A stretch of DNA of 34,239 nucleotides, from the NCBI RefSeq assembly GCF_030149235.1, contig NZ_JASBRW010000045.1, positions 1 through 34,239 on the forward strand, read 5' to 3'. Made by a program: the position numbers and the translations under genes. Shown in pieces: positions 1-7,982 of the stretch. The stretch is from Maricaulis sp. (GTDB taxonomy: Bacteria; Pseudomonadota; Alphaproteobacteria; Caulobacterales; Maricaulaceae). The stretch's first letter is position 1. Every line of letters begins with the position of its first letter. The notes beneath the pieces were generated by a model. It did no database searches, was not told the origin of the DNA, and was given only the letters and a program-made list of their open reading frames with translations.

Positions 1-72
1 AAAGTCATCAGATTTCTTGTCAGCATTGGGCGATCGAGCTCTTTCCGCTTGCCGCTCAGCCGCGCGCCTTGA

Positions 73-101
73 TTGACACGCCTAGCCCCCATCCTTAAGT
101 C
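73..101 (+). promoter_or_regulatory. Possible secA promoter
   Basis: TTGACA at 73-78 is followed after 16-17 bases by TTAAGT/TAAGTC at 95-101. This fits a sigma-70 type -35 box, but the -10 box is poor. It lies about 100 bp upstream of the secA start, in a 200-bp stretch with no convincing gene. Assigned by eye only. Confidence 0.3.
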
Positions 102-200
102 AGCTCAAGGTTTCAAAGCAATGCCGGTGTCAGCTTTCGACGGTTTCGTGTTCGGAAGTTCCGCCCCCGGCCCAGACACAGTACGCAAAGCCCGAACTCC

Positions 201-3080
201 ATGCTTTCCATAGTCCGCAAACTCTTCGGAACGGCCAATGATCGCACGGTGCGCCAGATGCGCCCGACGGTCGAAAAAATCAACGCGCTCGAGCCGGAGT
301 TCGAAGCGCTCTCCGACGAGGCCCTGAAGGCGAAGACGGACGAGTTCCGCGAACGCCACAAGAATGGCGAAAGCCTGGACAAACTGTTGCCGGAAGCGTT
401 TGCCGCCGTCCGTGAAGGCGCCAAGCGCGCCCTGGGCCTGCGCCCCTATGACGTCCAGCTGATGGGCGGCATGGTGCTGCACCAAGGCTCAATCGCAGAA
501 ATGAAGACCGGTGAGGGCAAGACCCTCGTGGCCACCTTGCCGAGCTATCTCAATGCGCTCGCGGGCAAGGGCGTGCATGTCGTCACCGTGAACGATTACC
601 TCGCCAGCCGCGATGCGGAATGGATGGGCAAGGTCTTCACCCAGCTCGGCATGACCACGGGCGTTATCGTCCACGGCCAGACGGATCCGGAGCGCAAGGC
701 GGCCTACGCCTGCGACGTGACCTACGGCACCAATAACGAGCTCGGCTTCGATTATCTGCGCGATAACATGAAGTACTCGCTGGACGAGATGGTCCAGCGC
801 GGCCATGGCTTTGCCATCGTCGACGAGGTCGACTCCATCCTGGTCGATGAAGCGCGTACGCCGCTGATCATCTCCGGCCAGACGGAGGACAAGACCGAGT
901 TCTACAAGACGATCAATGCGATCATGCCGGAACTCGATGAAGAGTGTTACGAGATTGACGAGAAGGCGCGTTCCATCCTCCTGACCGAGGAAGGCAATGA
1001 GAAGCTCGAACAGATCCTGCGCGAGCGCGAGCTGCTGGAGAGCGATAACGACCTTTATGACGTCGAGAACGTCATGGTCGTGCACCACTCCAACCAAGCG
1101 CTGAAGGCGCACAAACTCTTCCAGCGCGACAAGGATTACATCGTCAAGGACGGCGAAGTGATGCTGATCGACGAGTTCACCGGCCGTATGATGCCGGGCC
1201 GCCGCCTGTCGGAAGGCCTGCACCAGGCGATCGAGGCCAAGGAAGGCGTCGAAATCAAGCCGGAGAACCAGACGCTGGCGTCTGTCACCTTCCAGAACTA
1301 TTTCCGGCTCTACGACAAGCTGGGCGGCATGACCGGCACGGCATCCACCGAGGCCGAGGAATTCCATTCGATCTATGGCCTGGGCGTGGTCGAGATTCCG
1401 ACCAACAAGCCGATTGCACGGATCGATAATGAGGACGAGGTCTACCGTACCTATGCGGAGAAATACGCCGCCATTATCGACGACATCGTCGATTGCCAGG
1501 AACGCGGCCAGCCGGTCCTTGTCGGCACGGTGTCGATCGAAAAGTCCGAACAGCTCTCCCTGCTGCTGAGCGACAAGGCGGCCTTCCGCAAGACGCTGGG
1601 CCATCTCTATCCCAAGGACGAGAAAGCCCGCGAAGAGTTCGAGAAAACCGGCCGCCCCGATGCCCGCCTCCTCAACGAGATGATCAAGTTGCTGCCGATC
1701 GAGCACCAGGTCCTCAACGCCCGCTATCACGAGCAGGAAGCCGGGATCGTCGCCGAAGCCGGTGTGCCGGGCGCCGTGACCATCGCCACCAACATGGCCG
1801 GCCGTGGTACCGATATTCAGCTCGGCGGCAATGTCGACATGCGCGTCAACCAGTGGCTGGCGGAAATGGAAAATGTCGGCAAGACGCCGACCGAGGACGA
1901 GATCGCGGCCTATCGCGAGAAAGTCGCGGCCGATGTCGCCGAGAAGAAGCAGAAAGCGCTCGATGCCGGCGGTCTCTATGTCCTCGCCACCGAACGCCAT
2001 GAAAGCCGCCGTATTGACAACCAGCTGCGTGGCCGTACCGGGCGCCAGGGTGATCCGGGCCGCTCGAAATTCTTCATCTCCGTGCAGGACGACCTCTTGC
2101 GCATCTTCGCACCGGAACGCCTTGACGGCATCATGAAGACGCTGGGTATGAAGGAAGGCGAAGCCATCCAGCACCCGTGGATGTCCAAGGCGCTGGAAAC
2201 CTCACAGAAAAAGGTCGAGCAGCGCAATTTCGATATCCGCAAGAACGTCCTCAAATACGATGACGTGATGAATGATCAGCGCAAGGCGATCTTCGAACAG
2301 CGCATTGATTTCATGACCGCCGAAGACGTCTCCGATGTCATCAAGGACATGCGCCACACCACGATCGAGGACATTGTCGTCGCCCATATCCCGCCCAAGG
2401 CCTATGCCGACCAGTGGGACACCGAAGGCCTCACCACTGAGGTCAAGGACACGTTCGGGCTTGAGCTTCCCATCGCCGACTGGGCCCAGGAAGAAGGCAT
2501 TGCCGACGAGGAAATCCGCGAGCGAATCATCGCCGAGACCGACAAGGTCTATGCCGAGAAAGCCGCCAGCGCCGGTCCTGAACTGATGCGCCGGATCGAG
2601 AAATCCATCCTGCTGCAGGCCATCGACATCAACTGGCGTGAGCACCTGCAGAACCTCGACGCCATGCGCTCGATGATCGGTCTGCGCTCCTACGCCCAGC
2701 GCAATCCGCTAAACGAGTTCAAGACCGAGGCCTTCTCGCTGTTTGAACGCCTGATGGACAATCTGCGTGCGGAAGTCACCCGTCAGCTTATGATGATCCG
2801 CTTCGAGCGCGCACCGGCGCCGCCGCCGCAACCGGCTCAGATCCAGGAAACCCATATCGATCCGCGCACCGGCCAGAATGAAATGGCCGGGCCGGACAGC
2901 GCTCCCGTGGCCCCGCGCGTCGCGCCGGTCCAGCGCCGCACCTCGGCGCCGGTCGACCCGACCCGTCCGGAAACCTGGGGCCGTGTCCAGCGCAACGCCC
3001 CCTGCCCGTGCGGTTCCGGCAAGAAGTACAAGCATTGTCACGGTGCCGTCGCCGGCGCCCCGACCACAGCGGGCGAATGA
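201..3080 (+). CDS. secA: Preprotein translocase ATPase SecA
   Basis: SecA is the cytoplasmic motor that drives unfolded preproteins through SecYEG. The 959-residue length is usual for alphaproteobacteria. Nucleotide-binding domain 1 shows the Walker A motif TGEGKT at residues 103-108 and the Walker B/DEAD-like DEVD at 208-211. [15 protein letters not shown]-type residues near 605-620 mark the second helicase domain. A Pro/Gln-rich linker follows the scaffold/wing region, and the protein ends in a SecB/zinc-binding tail with C935, C937, C946 and H947 ([14 protein letters not shown]). The ATG at 201 begins the typical [12 protein letters not shown]-terminus, although no clear Shine-Dalgarno precedes it. 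The stop overlaps the start of the next gene by 4 nt, so the two are probably co-translated. The identification is secure. Confidence 0.98.
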   Translation: MLSIVRKLFGTANDRTVRQMRPTVEKINALEPEFEALSDEALKAKTDEFRERHKNGESLDKLLPEAFAAVREGAKRALGLRPYDVQLMGGMVLHQGSIAEMKTGEGKTLVATLPSYLNALAGKGVHVVTVNDYLASRDAEWMGKVFTQLGMTTGVIVHGQTDPERKAAYACDVTYGTNNELGFDYLRDNMKYSLDEMVQRGHGFAIVDEVDSILVDEARTPLIISGQTEDKTEFYKTINAIMPELDEECYEIDEKARSILLTEEGNEKLEQILRERELLESDNDLYDVENVMVVHHSNQALKAHKLFQRDKDYIVKDGEVMLIDEFTGRMMPGRRLSEGLHQAIEAKEGVEIKPENQTLASVTFQNYFRLYDKLGGMTGTASTEAEEFHSIYGLGVVEIPTNKPIARIDNEDEVYRTYAEKYAAIIDDIVDCQERGQPVLVGTVSIEKSEQLSLLLSDKAAFRKTLGHLYPKDEKAREEFEKTGRPDARLLNEMIKLLPIEHQVLNARYHEQEAGIVAEAGVPGAVTIATNMAGRGTDIQLGGNVDMRVNQWLAEMENVGKTPTEDEIAAYREKVAADVAEKKQKALDAGGLYVLATERHESRRIDNQLRGRTGRQGDPGRSKFFISVQDDLLRIFAPERLDGIMKTLGMKEGEAIQHPWMSKALETSQKKVEQRNFDIRKNVLKYDDVMNDQRKAIFEQRIDFMTAEDVSDVIKDMRHTTIEDIVVAHIPPKAYADQWDTEGLTTEVKDTFGLELPIADWAQEEGIADEEIRERIIAETDKVYAEKAASAGPELMRRIEKSILLQAIDINWREHLQNLDAMRSMIGLRSYAQRNPLNEFKTEAFSLFERLMDNLRAEVTRQLMMIRFERAPAPPPQPAQIQETHIDPRTGQNEMAGPDSAPVAPRVAPVQRRTSAPVDPTRPETWGRVQRNAPCPCGSGKKYKHCHGAVAGAPTTAGE

Positions 3081-3538
3081 GCGAGGTCACGCTCAGACCC
3101 GCCATTCCGGGCGAGGAGAACTCGCTCTCAGACCTGTGCCTGAAATCCAAGGCCGTGTGGGGCTATGACGCCGACTTCCTGGAATCGGTTGCCCCGTATC
3201 TGCGCGTCACCACAGACGCCATCCGCGAAGGCCGCGTCAGCGTCGCCATGAGCGAAGATGGCGAGGTGCTCGGCGTCTGCCAGATCGAGCCCGGCAGCGA
3301 CAAGGGCACGCTCGACCTTCTCTTCATCTCGCCCACGGCGATCGGCAAGGGCGTCGGCCAGCTCCTGTTCGAACACGCCAAGGACCTGCTCCGCGCCCGC
3401 GGCGAGAAGGTCATGACCATCCTCTCCGACCCTTATGCGGAAACCGCCTATCTGCACATGGGTGCGAAGAAGGTCGGGTCGCGACCATCGGAAGTGTTCA
3501 AGGGGCGTGAATTGCCCTGGCTCGAGGTTGAGCTTTAG
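3077..3538 (+). CDS. GNAT-family N-acetyltransferase
   Basis: This 153-residue protein has the GNAT layout: N-terminal [17 protein letters not shown], a central strand ending in LDLLFISP, then the acetyl-CoA pyrophosphate loop [12 protein letters not shown] (a variant of Q/RxxGxG/A), and a C-terminal part with [18 protein letters not shown] enzymes transfer acetyl from acetyl-CoA to amines; the substrate here cannot be read from sequence. I chose the ATG at 3077 because it overlaps the secA TGA as ATGA and gives a normal family N-terminus; an upstream ATG at 3008 lies inside secA and would add non-GNAT sequence. The coupling to secA looks like simple co-transcription, with no evident functional link. 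A hairpin follows at 3551. Confidence 0.88.
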   Translation: MSEVTLRPAIPGEENSLSDLCLKSKAVWGYDADFLESVAPYLRVTTDAIREGRVSVAMSEDGEVLGVCQIEPGSDKGTLDLLFISPTAIGKGVGQLLFEHAKDLLRARGEKVMTILSDPYAETAYLHMGAKKVGSRPSEVFKGRELPWLEVEL

Positions 3539-3550
3539 CCCGACACAAGA

Positions 3551-3579
3551 ACGGCCGGTCCCCGCACGGAACCGGCCGT
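3551..3579. terminator. Hairpin between convergent genes
   Basis: ACGGCCGGT (3551-3559) and ACCGGCCGT (3571-3579) form a perfect 9-bp stem with an 11-nt loop. It sits in the 66-bp gap between the GNAT gene and the convergent repeat-protein gene, so it could end transcription from both sides. Neither flank has a clear U-tract, so it may be a weak or factor-assisted terminator. Confidence 0.55.
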
Positions 3580-3604
3580 CTGGTACGTCACGTCAAACTG
3601 GACG

Positions 3605-4570
3605 CTAGAAGTCAGTGATCGAGCTGACCGAGACGGAGTTGCCGATCGCGGCCGCCGTCGTCGATACATCACCCGCGATATCGCTGATCGTCGCATTCGC
3701 CACAGCGCCAGTATAGGCGTTGTTGAGCTGGCGCGAATTGATTTCGATATCCGCCGTAGCCGGCAGGGTCGAAACGCTCAGGGAGTTGGAGATCGCCGCG
3801 GTCGTGCTGGTCACATCACCAGCCACATCATCAACACCGATGTTGGAATAGGCACGCGGGTCGATATTCGTGGTCTGGACATTGTTCAGACGGGCCCAAT
3901 TCTCGGCTTCGATCTCATAGGAAGCCGAATTGGCGATCGCGGCTGCGGTCAGGGAGACCTCACCGTTGACGTCCTCGATATGCCCGTTCAGCTCGGCCAC
4001 CGCATCACCGCGGAAGAATTGCTGGTTGGACAGGTTGAGATCATCGCCACCCGCCGTCACAGACAGCGAGTTACCGATGGCCGCCGCAGTCGCGGAGACA
4101 TCACCGGCAATATCATCGACCCCGACATTGAGATCAGCGTTGAAATTGCCGATTGCGCGCTGGTAGTTGGCGACCGAGTTGTAGCTCGAGGCCTCATTGA
4201 CGACGACGCTGGCCGAGTTGCCGATCGCCGCCGCGGTTGCCGATACATCCCCGACCACATCGTCGATGTCACTGTTCAGCTCGGCATTGGAACCACGCGT
4301 GGTCAATTGCGCATTGCGGATAATCGCATCGCCGGTGATATCGGCGGAGAAGGAGTTATTGATCGCTGCCGCGGTCAACGACACGTCTCCATTGATATCC
4401 TCGATGTCCGAATTCAGCTGCGCCCGGGCCTGGGCCCAGTTCGCCTGGACATTATTGATCGTCTGATCCTGGGCAGCAGCCGGACCGGCGCTGGCAATGA
4501 GTGCAGCGCCCGTCAGCGCCAGAATTGCCAGAACGGATGCCCCGCCGGCCATGAGGGTTTTGCTCTTCAT
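3605..4570 (-). CDS. Secreted six-repeat protein, candidate holdfast anchor/adhesin (HfaD-like)
   Basis: The ATG at 4570 is preceded by a strong Shine-Dalgarno (GGAAGGAG) and begins a Sec signal peptide (MKSKTLMAGG, hydrophobic core, cleavage probably after Ala33 in AGPAAA|QDQ); the longer reading frame upstream is not needed. The mature ~288 residues are almost entirely six repeats of about 48 residues, with the core D-I/V-x-G-D/E-V-S/T-x-T-A/T-A-A-I-x-N-S-x-S. The conserved Gly falls at residues 61, 107, 156, 203, 251 and 300. Between cores there are Asn/Gln-rich segments such as NNVQ, NYQR and SNQQ. The mature chain has no Lys, Cys or Met. The protein ends in Phe. Its divergent position beside hfaA-hfaB and a motif shared with HfaA suggest that it is exported through HfaB as a holdfast anchor. 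In Caulobacter the third anchor protein, HfaD, is encoded just after hfaB; that place is taken by accA here, so this gene may be the HfaD counterpart. Function is inferred. Confidence 0.72.
   Translation of the reverse strand: MKSKTLMAGGASVLAILALTGAALIASAGPAAAQDQTINNVQANWAQARAQLNSDIEDINGDVSLTAAAINNSFSADITGDAIIRNAQLTTRGSNAELNSDIDDVVGDVSATAAAIGNSASVVVNEASSYNSVANYQRAIGNFNADLNVGVDDIAGDVSATAAAIGNSLSVTAGGDDLNLSNQQFFRGDAVAELNGHIEDVNGEVSLTAAAIANSASYEIEAENWARLNNVQTTNIDPRAYSNIGVDDVAGDVTSTTAAISNSLSVSTLPATADIEINSRQLNNAYTGAVANATISDIAGDVSTTAAAIGNSVSVSSITDF
3608..4468 (-). repeat. Six tandem ~48-aa protein repeats
   Basis: The repeats cover residues 35-321 of the secreted protein. Spacing between the conserved Gly of the GDV/GEV core is 46, 49, 47, 48 and 49 residues. 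The core is strongly conserved while the Asn/Gln-rich linker varies. At DNA level the copies have diverged, so this is an old, selected repeat and not a recent tandem duplication. Confidence 0.9.
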
Positions 4571-4662
4571 AAGATGGTCTCCTTCCAGAGCGTGAGTGCC
4601 GGACGGCCAATCCGCCGGCCCCTGGGAGGTCGCAAGCTGTGCTCCGCCAGAGCGGGACACGT

Positions 4663-4691
4663 CCTGTTAGGCTTAACAGCGTCCTAACAGG
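4663..4691. promoter_or_regulatory. Inverted repeat, possible operator
   Basis: CCTGTTAG (4663-4670) and CTAACAGG (4684-4691) are perfect 8-bp arms 13 bp apart. They lie about 95-120 bp upstream of the repeat-protein start, where an operator or leader hairpin would be placed. Confidence 0.4.
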
Positions 4692-4747
4692 CTCTATCGA
4701 ATTCAAAACAAATACGAATTTCACCCGTTAAAAAAACCCGGGCAGGA

Positions 4748-4762
4748 AATCGTTAAACGATT
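4748..4762. promoter_or_regulatory. 15-bp palindrome, possible operator
   Basis: AATCGTT-A-AACGATT is a perfect palindrome with a single central base. It contains a TTAA word and abuts a GATTC (GANTC) methylation site at 4759-4763. This is a good candidate for a dimeric regulator site, but the regulator is unknown. Confidence 0.42.
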
Positions 4763-4991
4763 CAAATTTTGACGCGAAAATTAACCCAAAATTTGGGACA
4801 GAATAATTCATCCTGCCCCAGTCCGGCACGCGTCATGGTTTCCATTTCACTAACACGGCACCCTTGGCACACCCCCGCAGGCAAATGAAATAATTGATCT
4901 TTCAAGACGGGAATGAAATTATTCAATCTCGCCTGGGAGGCGACAAAATCATTAGAATTTTATTCAAATCGCACGCGTCCTGCGGGAATGT

Positions 4992-5011
4992 TTAATCCTC
5001 ATTAAGGTTAA
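4992..5011. promoter_or_regulatory. TTAA cluster, possible CtrA-like site
   Basis: TTAA occurs at 4992-4995, 5002-5005 and 5008-5011, the first two 6 bp apart. The CtrA consensus needs 7 bp (TTAA-N7-TTAA), so the match is imperfect. The cluster is about 130-150 bp upstream of the hfaA start. Confidence 0.28.
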
Positions 5012-5141
5012 CAACACATCCCCAACCCGCCTAACCGGCTGATTTTATTAAAATTGCAGATAAATGGGCCAACCCGGCCCGCCGGCATGGCCTCGCCGTT
5101 GCAGCTTGAAGGGCGAAACCGCCCAAACGCTGGAGCGCAAG

Positions 5142-5561
5142 ATGAATATCCGACTTTATATATTAGGCAGCTGTGCCGGCCTCGCCCTCAATGCCGGAGC
5201 CGGGGCACAGACCGAGGGCACACCTCAGACCCAGCCCTATGGTCAAACCAGCACCGGATGGTCCCAGCCCTACCAGGCACCGGCTCGGGACGAGAATGGC
5301 AACCGGATTGTCATCAACGGTCAGCAGATCGGATCCGGCGCCGCCAATCCGGCCCGTCGAGGCGGAACCCTGGCCACGCAGAACGGCTCGACCCTGCCAT
5401 CCAGATCGACACTGATGGGCCAGGGTTCGACCACAGCCGTCAGCATCGGCAACAGCGTCTCGATCGCCAACACCTTCGGCTCGACCATCATTATCAACCA
5501 GACCAATAACGCCGATCAGACCGTCAATGTGAACGGCACACCGGCAGACGGAGACGATTGA
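5142..5561 (+). CDS. hfaA: Holdfast attachment protein HfaA-like, small secreted subunit
   Basis: HfaA-type proteins help anchor the polar polysaccharide holdfast to the cell and are exported in the manner of curli subunits. The ATG at 5142, preceded by GGAGCGCAAG, gives 139 residues with a short signal peptide (MNIRLYILGSC, cut near AGAGAQ). A Gln/Pro-rich N-terminal part leads to DENGNRIVINGQQIG, which is reminiscent of HfaA. The C-terminal third is rich in Asn, Ser, Thr and Ile (AVSIGNSVSIAN, then IIINQTNNADQTVNVNG), as in amyloid-forming subunits. Longer readings starting at 5064 lack a signal peptide. hfaB starts one base after the stop, so the two form an operon. The name rests on the neighbouring hfaB and on composition; sequence similarity alone is modest. 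Confidence 0.72.
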   Translation: MNIRLYILGSCAGLALNAGAGAQTEGTPQTQPYGQTSTGWSQPYQAPARDENGNRIVINGQQIGSGAANPARRGGTLATQNGSTLPSRSTLMGQGSTTAVSIGNSVSIANTFGSTIIINQTNNADQTVNVNGTPADGDD

Positions 5562-5562
5562 T

Positions 5563-6786
5563 ATGCGCAAGATCCTCCTGCCCGCTCTGTTCGCTGCGCT
5601 CCTGGCCGGCTGTGCCACGTCGCTGGACACGGCCGAAGTGGTCGAACACGTCACTCCATTGTCCGGCAGCCCGGTGATGGAAGCCCGCAGCGACTATACC
5701 GATGCGTTGCGTTGCCTGGCGGGGCATGCGCGATCACAACCCTATCCGGCGCCGCGGGTGGCTGTCGGCCATATCTCCGACCTCACCGGGGCGGAGGATT
5801 ACCTGTCCGGCCGCCGGCTGACCCAGGGCGCCACGCTGATGGCGATCACGGCAACCTCGGAAGCGGGCATGCGCCTCGTCGAACGTTTCGACATGGGCGT
5901 GGTCCAGGTAGAGCTCGACTACGCCCAGAACGGTCTGTTGCGCGACGCACCGGACGTTTTGCGCACGGTCCAGCAGGGCCAGATGGAGGGCGCTGACCTC
6001 TACCTTGTCGGCGGAATTACCGAGTTCAATCCGAATATCCGCTCATCGGGTACCAATGCCTTTGCCAACACCACGGGGTCGACGGGCGGCGCGCTGGCTG
6101 TCGGCGGAAGCGACTATGTCGTGGATGTCGGTATCGATCTGCGATTGATCGATGTGCGCTCAACCGAAGTGATCGCGGTGCGCTCACTGCGCAAGCAGAT
6201 CCGCGGGCGTGAGGTCGAGGCCGGGATTTACGCCTTCCTCGACGGCTCGGTCCTGGATATCGGCGGCGGCGAGCGGGCCCTGGAACCGGTTCAGACCGCG
6301 GTCCGGTCGATGATCGACCGGGCGGTATTCGAATTCATGGGCATGCTCTACGACCTGGAATCGGGCTCCTGCATGGATGGACGTGCTGCCCGTCCGCGCG
6401 TGCAGACCGCCCAGCGCACCACACCGCAACAGAGCGCACCGGCTGCAGATCAAGCCACCGCAGTGGCTGAAATTCCGCAAACCAGCCTGTCCGATGCCCA
6501 ACTACCGCCGCCCAATGGCTATGCCTTGCATCTTGCCTCTCACCGTACGGTCTGGAACGTCAATCGCGACTGGCGTGAACTCAGAGCGACCTATGCCGAC
6601 ATTCTGGCCGGTCGCGATGGCCGCATTTCGCGCATCCAGTCCAGCGAGCAGGGTGAGATCTTTCAGCTCCTGGCGGGAAGCTGGCGCTCGGAAGCGGATG
6701 CGCGCAGCGTCTGCGAACAGATCCGCCAGCGCGGCGGCGCATGCCGCATCACAGCCTTTGAAGGCATGCCGGTGATGCGGGGCTAG
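5563..6786 (+). CDS. hfaB: CsgG-family holdfast export lipoprotein HfaB with C-terminal SPOR-like domain
   Basis: HfaB is the outer-membrane lipoprotein related to the curli pore CsgG and is needed for export and stability of the other holdfast anchor proteins. The N-terminus has a lipobox LLAGC with the lipidated Cys at 17 and Ala at +2, which suits outer-membrane sorting. The CsgG-like domain spans about residues 40-265, including AVGHISDLTG, the DYVVDVGIDLRLIDVRSTEV segment and FEFMGMLYDLESGSC. A Gln/Ala/Thr-rich linker (about 270-315) leads to a region at about 318-403 that matches the SPOR pattern: YALHLAS at its start and QLLAGSWRSEADARSVCEQI near its end. SPOR domains bind denuded septal peptidoglycan. 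The ATG at 5563 is one base after the hfaA stop, with GGAGA upstream. No hfaD follows; accA converges instead. Confidence 0.86.
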   Translation: MRKILLPALFAALLAGCATSLDTAEVVEHVTPLSGSPVMEARSDYTDALRCLAGHARSQPYPAPRVAVGHISDLTGAEDYLSGRRLTQGATLMAITATSEAGMRLVERFDMGVVQVELDYAQNGLLRDAPDVLRTVQQGQMEGADLYLVGGITEFNPNIRSSGTNAFANTTGSTGGALAVGGSDYVVDVGIDLRLIDVRSTEVIAVRSLRKQIRGREVEAGIYAFLDGSVLDIGGGERALEPVQTAVRSMIDRAVFEFMGMLYDLESGSCMDGRAARPRVQTAQRTTPQQSAPAADQATAVAEIPQTSLSDAQLPPPNGYALHLASHRTVWNVNRDWRELRATYADILAGRDGRISRIQSSEQGEIFQLLAGSWRSEADARSVCEQIRQRGGACRITAFEGMPVMRG

Positions 6787-6859
6787 AGACGCGATTTCGC
6801 GGTGGCCTGCTCCATGACCTCTGTCTAGCTTGCGCGCATTCCCAATCAGGACAAAGCCG

Positions 6860-6919
6860 ATGGAATTTCTTCGCTGGACCGTCCGCCTCCATAAGTGGCT
6901 CGCGCGTCGGCGGGGCTAG
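6860..6919 (+). pseudogene. Remnant of a PepSY-associated membrane protein gene
   Basis: An ATG at 6860 opens 19 codons reading [19 protein letters not shown] before a TAG that coincides with the accA stop on the other strand. The pattern LRxxxxLHKWLA is how PepSY-associated transmembrane proteins (iron-uptake related reductases) commonly begin. Here the hydrophobic segment that should follow is missing, and the accA coding end starts instead. It lies in the 129-bp gap between hfaB and accA. I read it as the first codons of a lost gene; chance similarity over so few residues is possible. Confidence 0.35.
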
Positions 6920-7890
6920 CCCGCCTCAGCTTCAAGCCGTCCGATCGCCAGGAAACGCTCGCGGCGCTGCTGGCGCAGGGCGGCCGCGTCGAGACCGTCG
7001 AGATGGGCCAGCTGACGCTCGATCGCATCGCCGACATTATTCATCGACTCGTCGCGATGACGGTGGGCCCCGCCAATCGGTTCCGGGATGATGTGGTCGA
7101 CGATCTTCAGCTCGATCAGGTCCTGGGCGGTGATCTTCATGGCTACGGCGGCATCCTTGGCCCGCGTGCTGTCCTTCCACAGGATGGAGGCACAGCCTTC
7201 CGGCGAGATCACGGAATAGATCGAGTGCTCGAGCATCATCACGGAATTGGCCGAGGCCAGGGCCACAGCCCCGCCAGAGCCACCCTCACCGGTGATCACG
7301 GAGACCAGCGGTGTACCCAACGACAGGCAACGCTCGGTGGAGCGGGCGATGGCTTCGGCCTGGCCGCGCTCTTCGGCGCCGAGACCGGGATAGGCCCCGG
7401 CCGTGTCGACAAAGGTCAGGACCGGCAAGCCGAATTTCTCAGCCAGATCCATCAGGCGGATCGCCTTGCGATAGCCTTCCGGGCGCGCCATGCCGAAATT
7501 GTGCTTCAGGCGGCTTTCCGTGTCATGGCCCTTCTCATGGCCCATCACCACCACGGCCCGGCCGCGGAAACGCCCCAGACCACCGACAATGGCATTGTCT
7601 TCGGAAAAGCGGCGATCCCCGCACAGCTCTTCGAAATCCTCGATCAGCGCCGCGCGGTAATCACGGAAGTGCGGCCGGTCGGGATGGCGCGCGACCAGCG
7701 TCTTGCGCCAGGGGTCGAGCTTGGAATACAGCGCCGCCAGCTGTTCGGCCGCCTTCTGGCGCAGCCTGGCGGTCTCGTCCGCCGTATCCGGGGCATCGCC
7801 GCCAGACAGGGTTTCCAGCTCTTCGATCTTGGCTTCCAGCTCGGCCAGCGGCCGTTCGAAATCGAGATAGGTACGGGTGGGATCAGACAT
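6916..7890 (-). CDS. accA: Acetyl-CoA carboxylase carboxyltransferase subunit alpha
   Basis: AccA, with AccD, moves the carboxyl group from carboxybiotin to acetyl-CoA to make malonyl-CoA, the first committed step of fatty-acid synthesis. The 324 residues match the usual length. Diagnostic segments are [18 protein letters not shown] at the start, [54 protein letters not shown], the glycine-rich [11 protein letters not shown] and [13 protein letters not shown] chose the ATG at 7890 ([14 protein letters not shown]), preceded by AGGAC; upstream in-frame starts add 25 atypical residues. It lies downstream of xerD with a 92-bp gap and may have its own promoter there. Confidence 0.96.
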   Translation of the reverse strand: MSDPTRTYLDFERPLAELEAKIEELETLSGGDAPDTADETARLRQKAAEQLAALYSKLDPWRKTLVARHPDRPHFRDYRAALIEDFEELCGDRRFSEDNAIVGGLGRFRGRAVVVMGHEKGHDTESRLKHNFGMARPEGYRKAIRLMDLAEKFGLPVLTFVDTAGAYPGLGAEERGQAEAIARSTERCLSLGTPLVSVITGEGGSGGAVALASANSVMMLEHSIYSVISPEGCASILWKDSTRAKDAAVAMKITAQDLIELKIVDHIIPEPIGGAHRHRDESMNNVGDAIERQLAHLDGLDAAALRQQRRERFLAIGRLEAEAG

Positions 7891-7982
7891 GTCCTGATAA
7901 ACGCCTATGGACATTAAAAAGTGAGGCCAAACTAACCAGAGCCGCTGGGTGTCACAAGTCCGCAATACGGTGAGGTGACAGC

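Larger units (their letters stand above)
4571..5141. promoter_or_regulatory. 571-bp AT-rich divergent control region of the holdfast locus
   Basis: This is the only gene-free stretch above 300 bp. It separates the repeat-protein gene (minus) from hfaA (plus) and is much richer in A/T than the coding DNA around it. It contains two inverted repeats (4663-4691, 4748-4762), three related ATGAAWTWATTC-like elements (4801-4811, 4885-4898, 4913-4927), a GANTC site at 4759-4763 and a cluster of TTAA words at 4992-5011. GANTC is the CcrM methylation site and TTAA-N7-TTAA the CtrA site in Caulobacterales. No exact CtrA site was found. No convincing small ORF was seen. Confidence 0.7.

Noticed and set aside
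1-8. ATG on the minus strand at the left edge, possible start of a divergent gene
   Set aside because: Only three codons are in view and no good ribosome-binding site precedes it.
489-2174. Long open frame on the minus strand inside secA
   Set aside because: It is the antisense of a secure gene in GC-rich DNA, with no family similarity or ribosome-binding site.
3980-4687. 235-codon plus-strand frame over the repeat protein
   Set aside because: Its apparent repeats are only the mirror of the real repeats; it has no signal peptide or ribosome-binding site.
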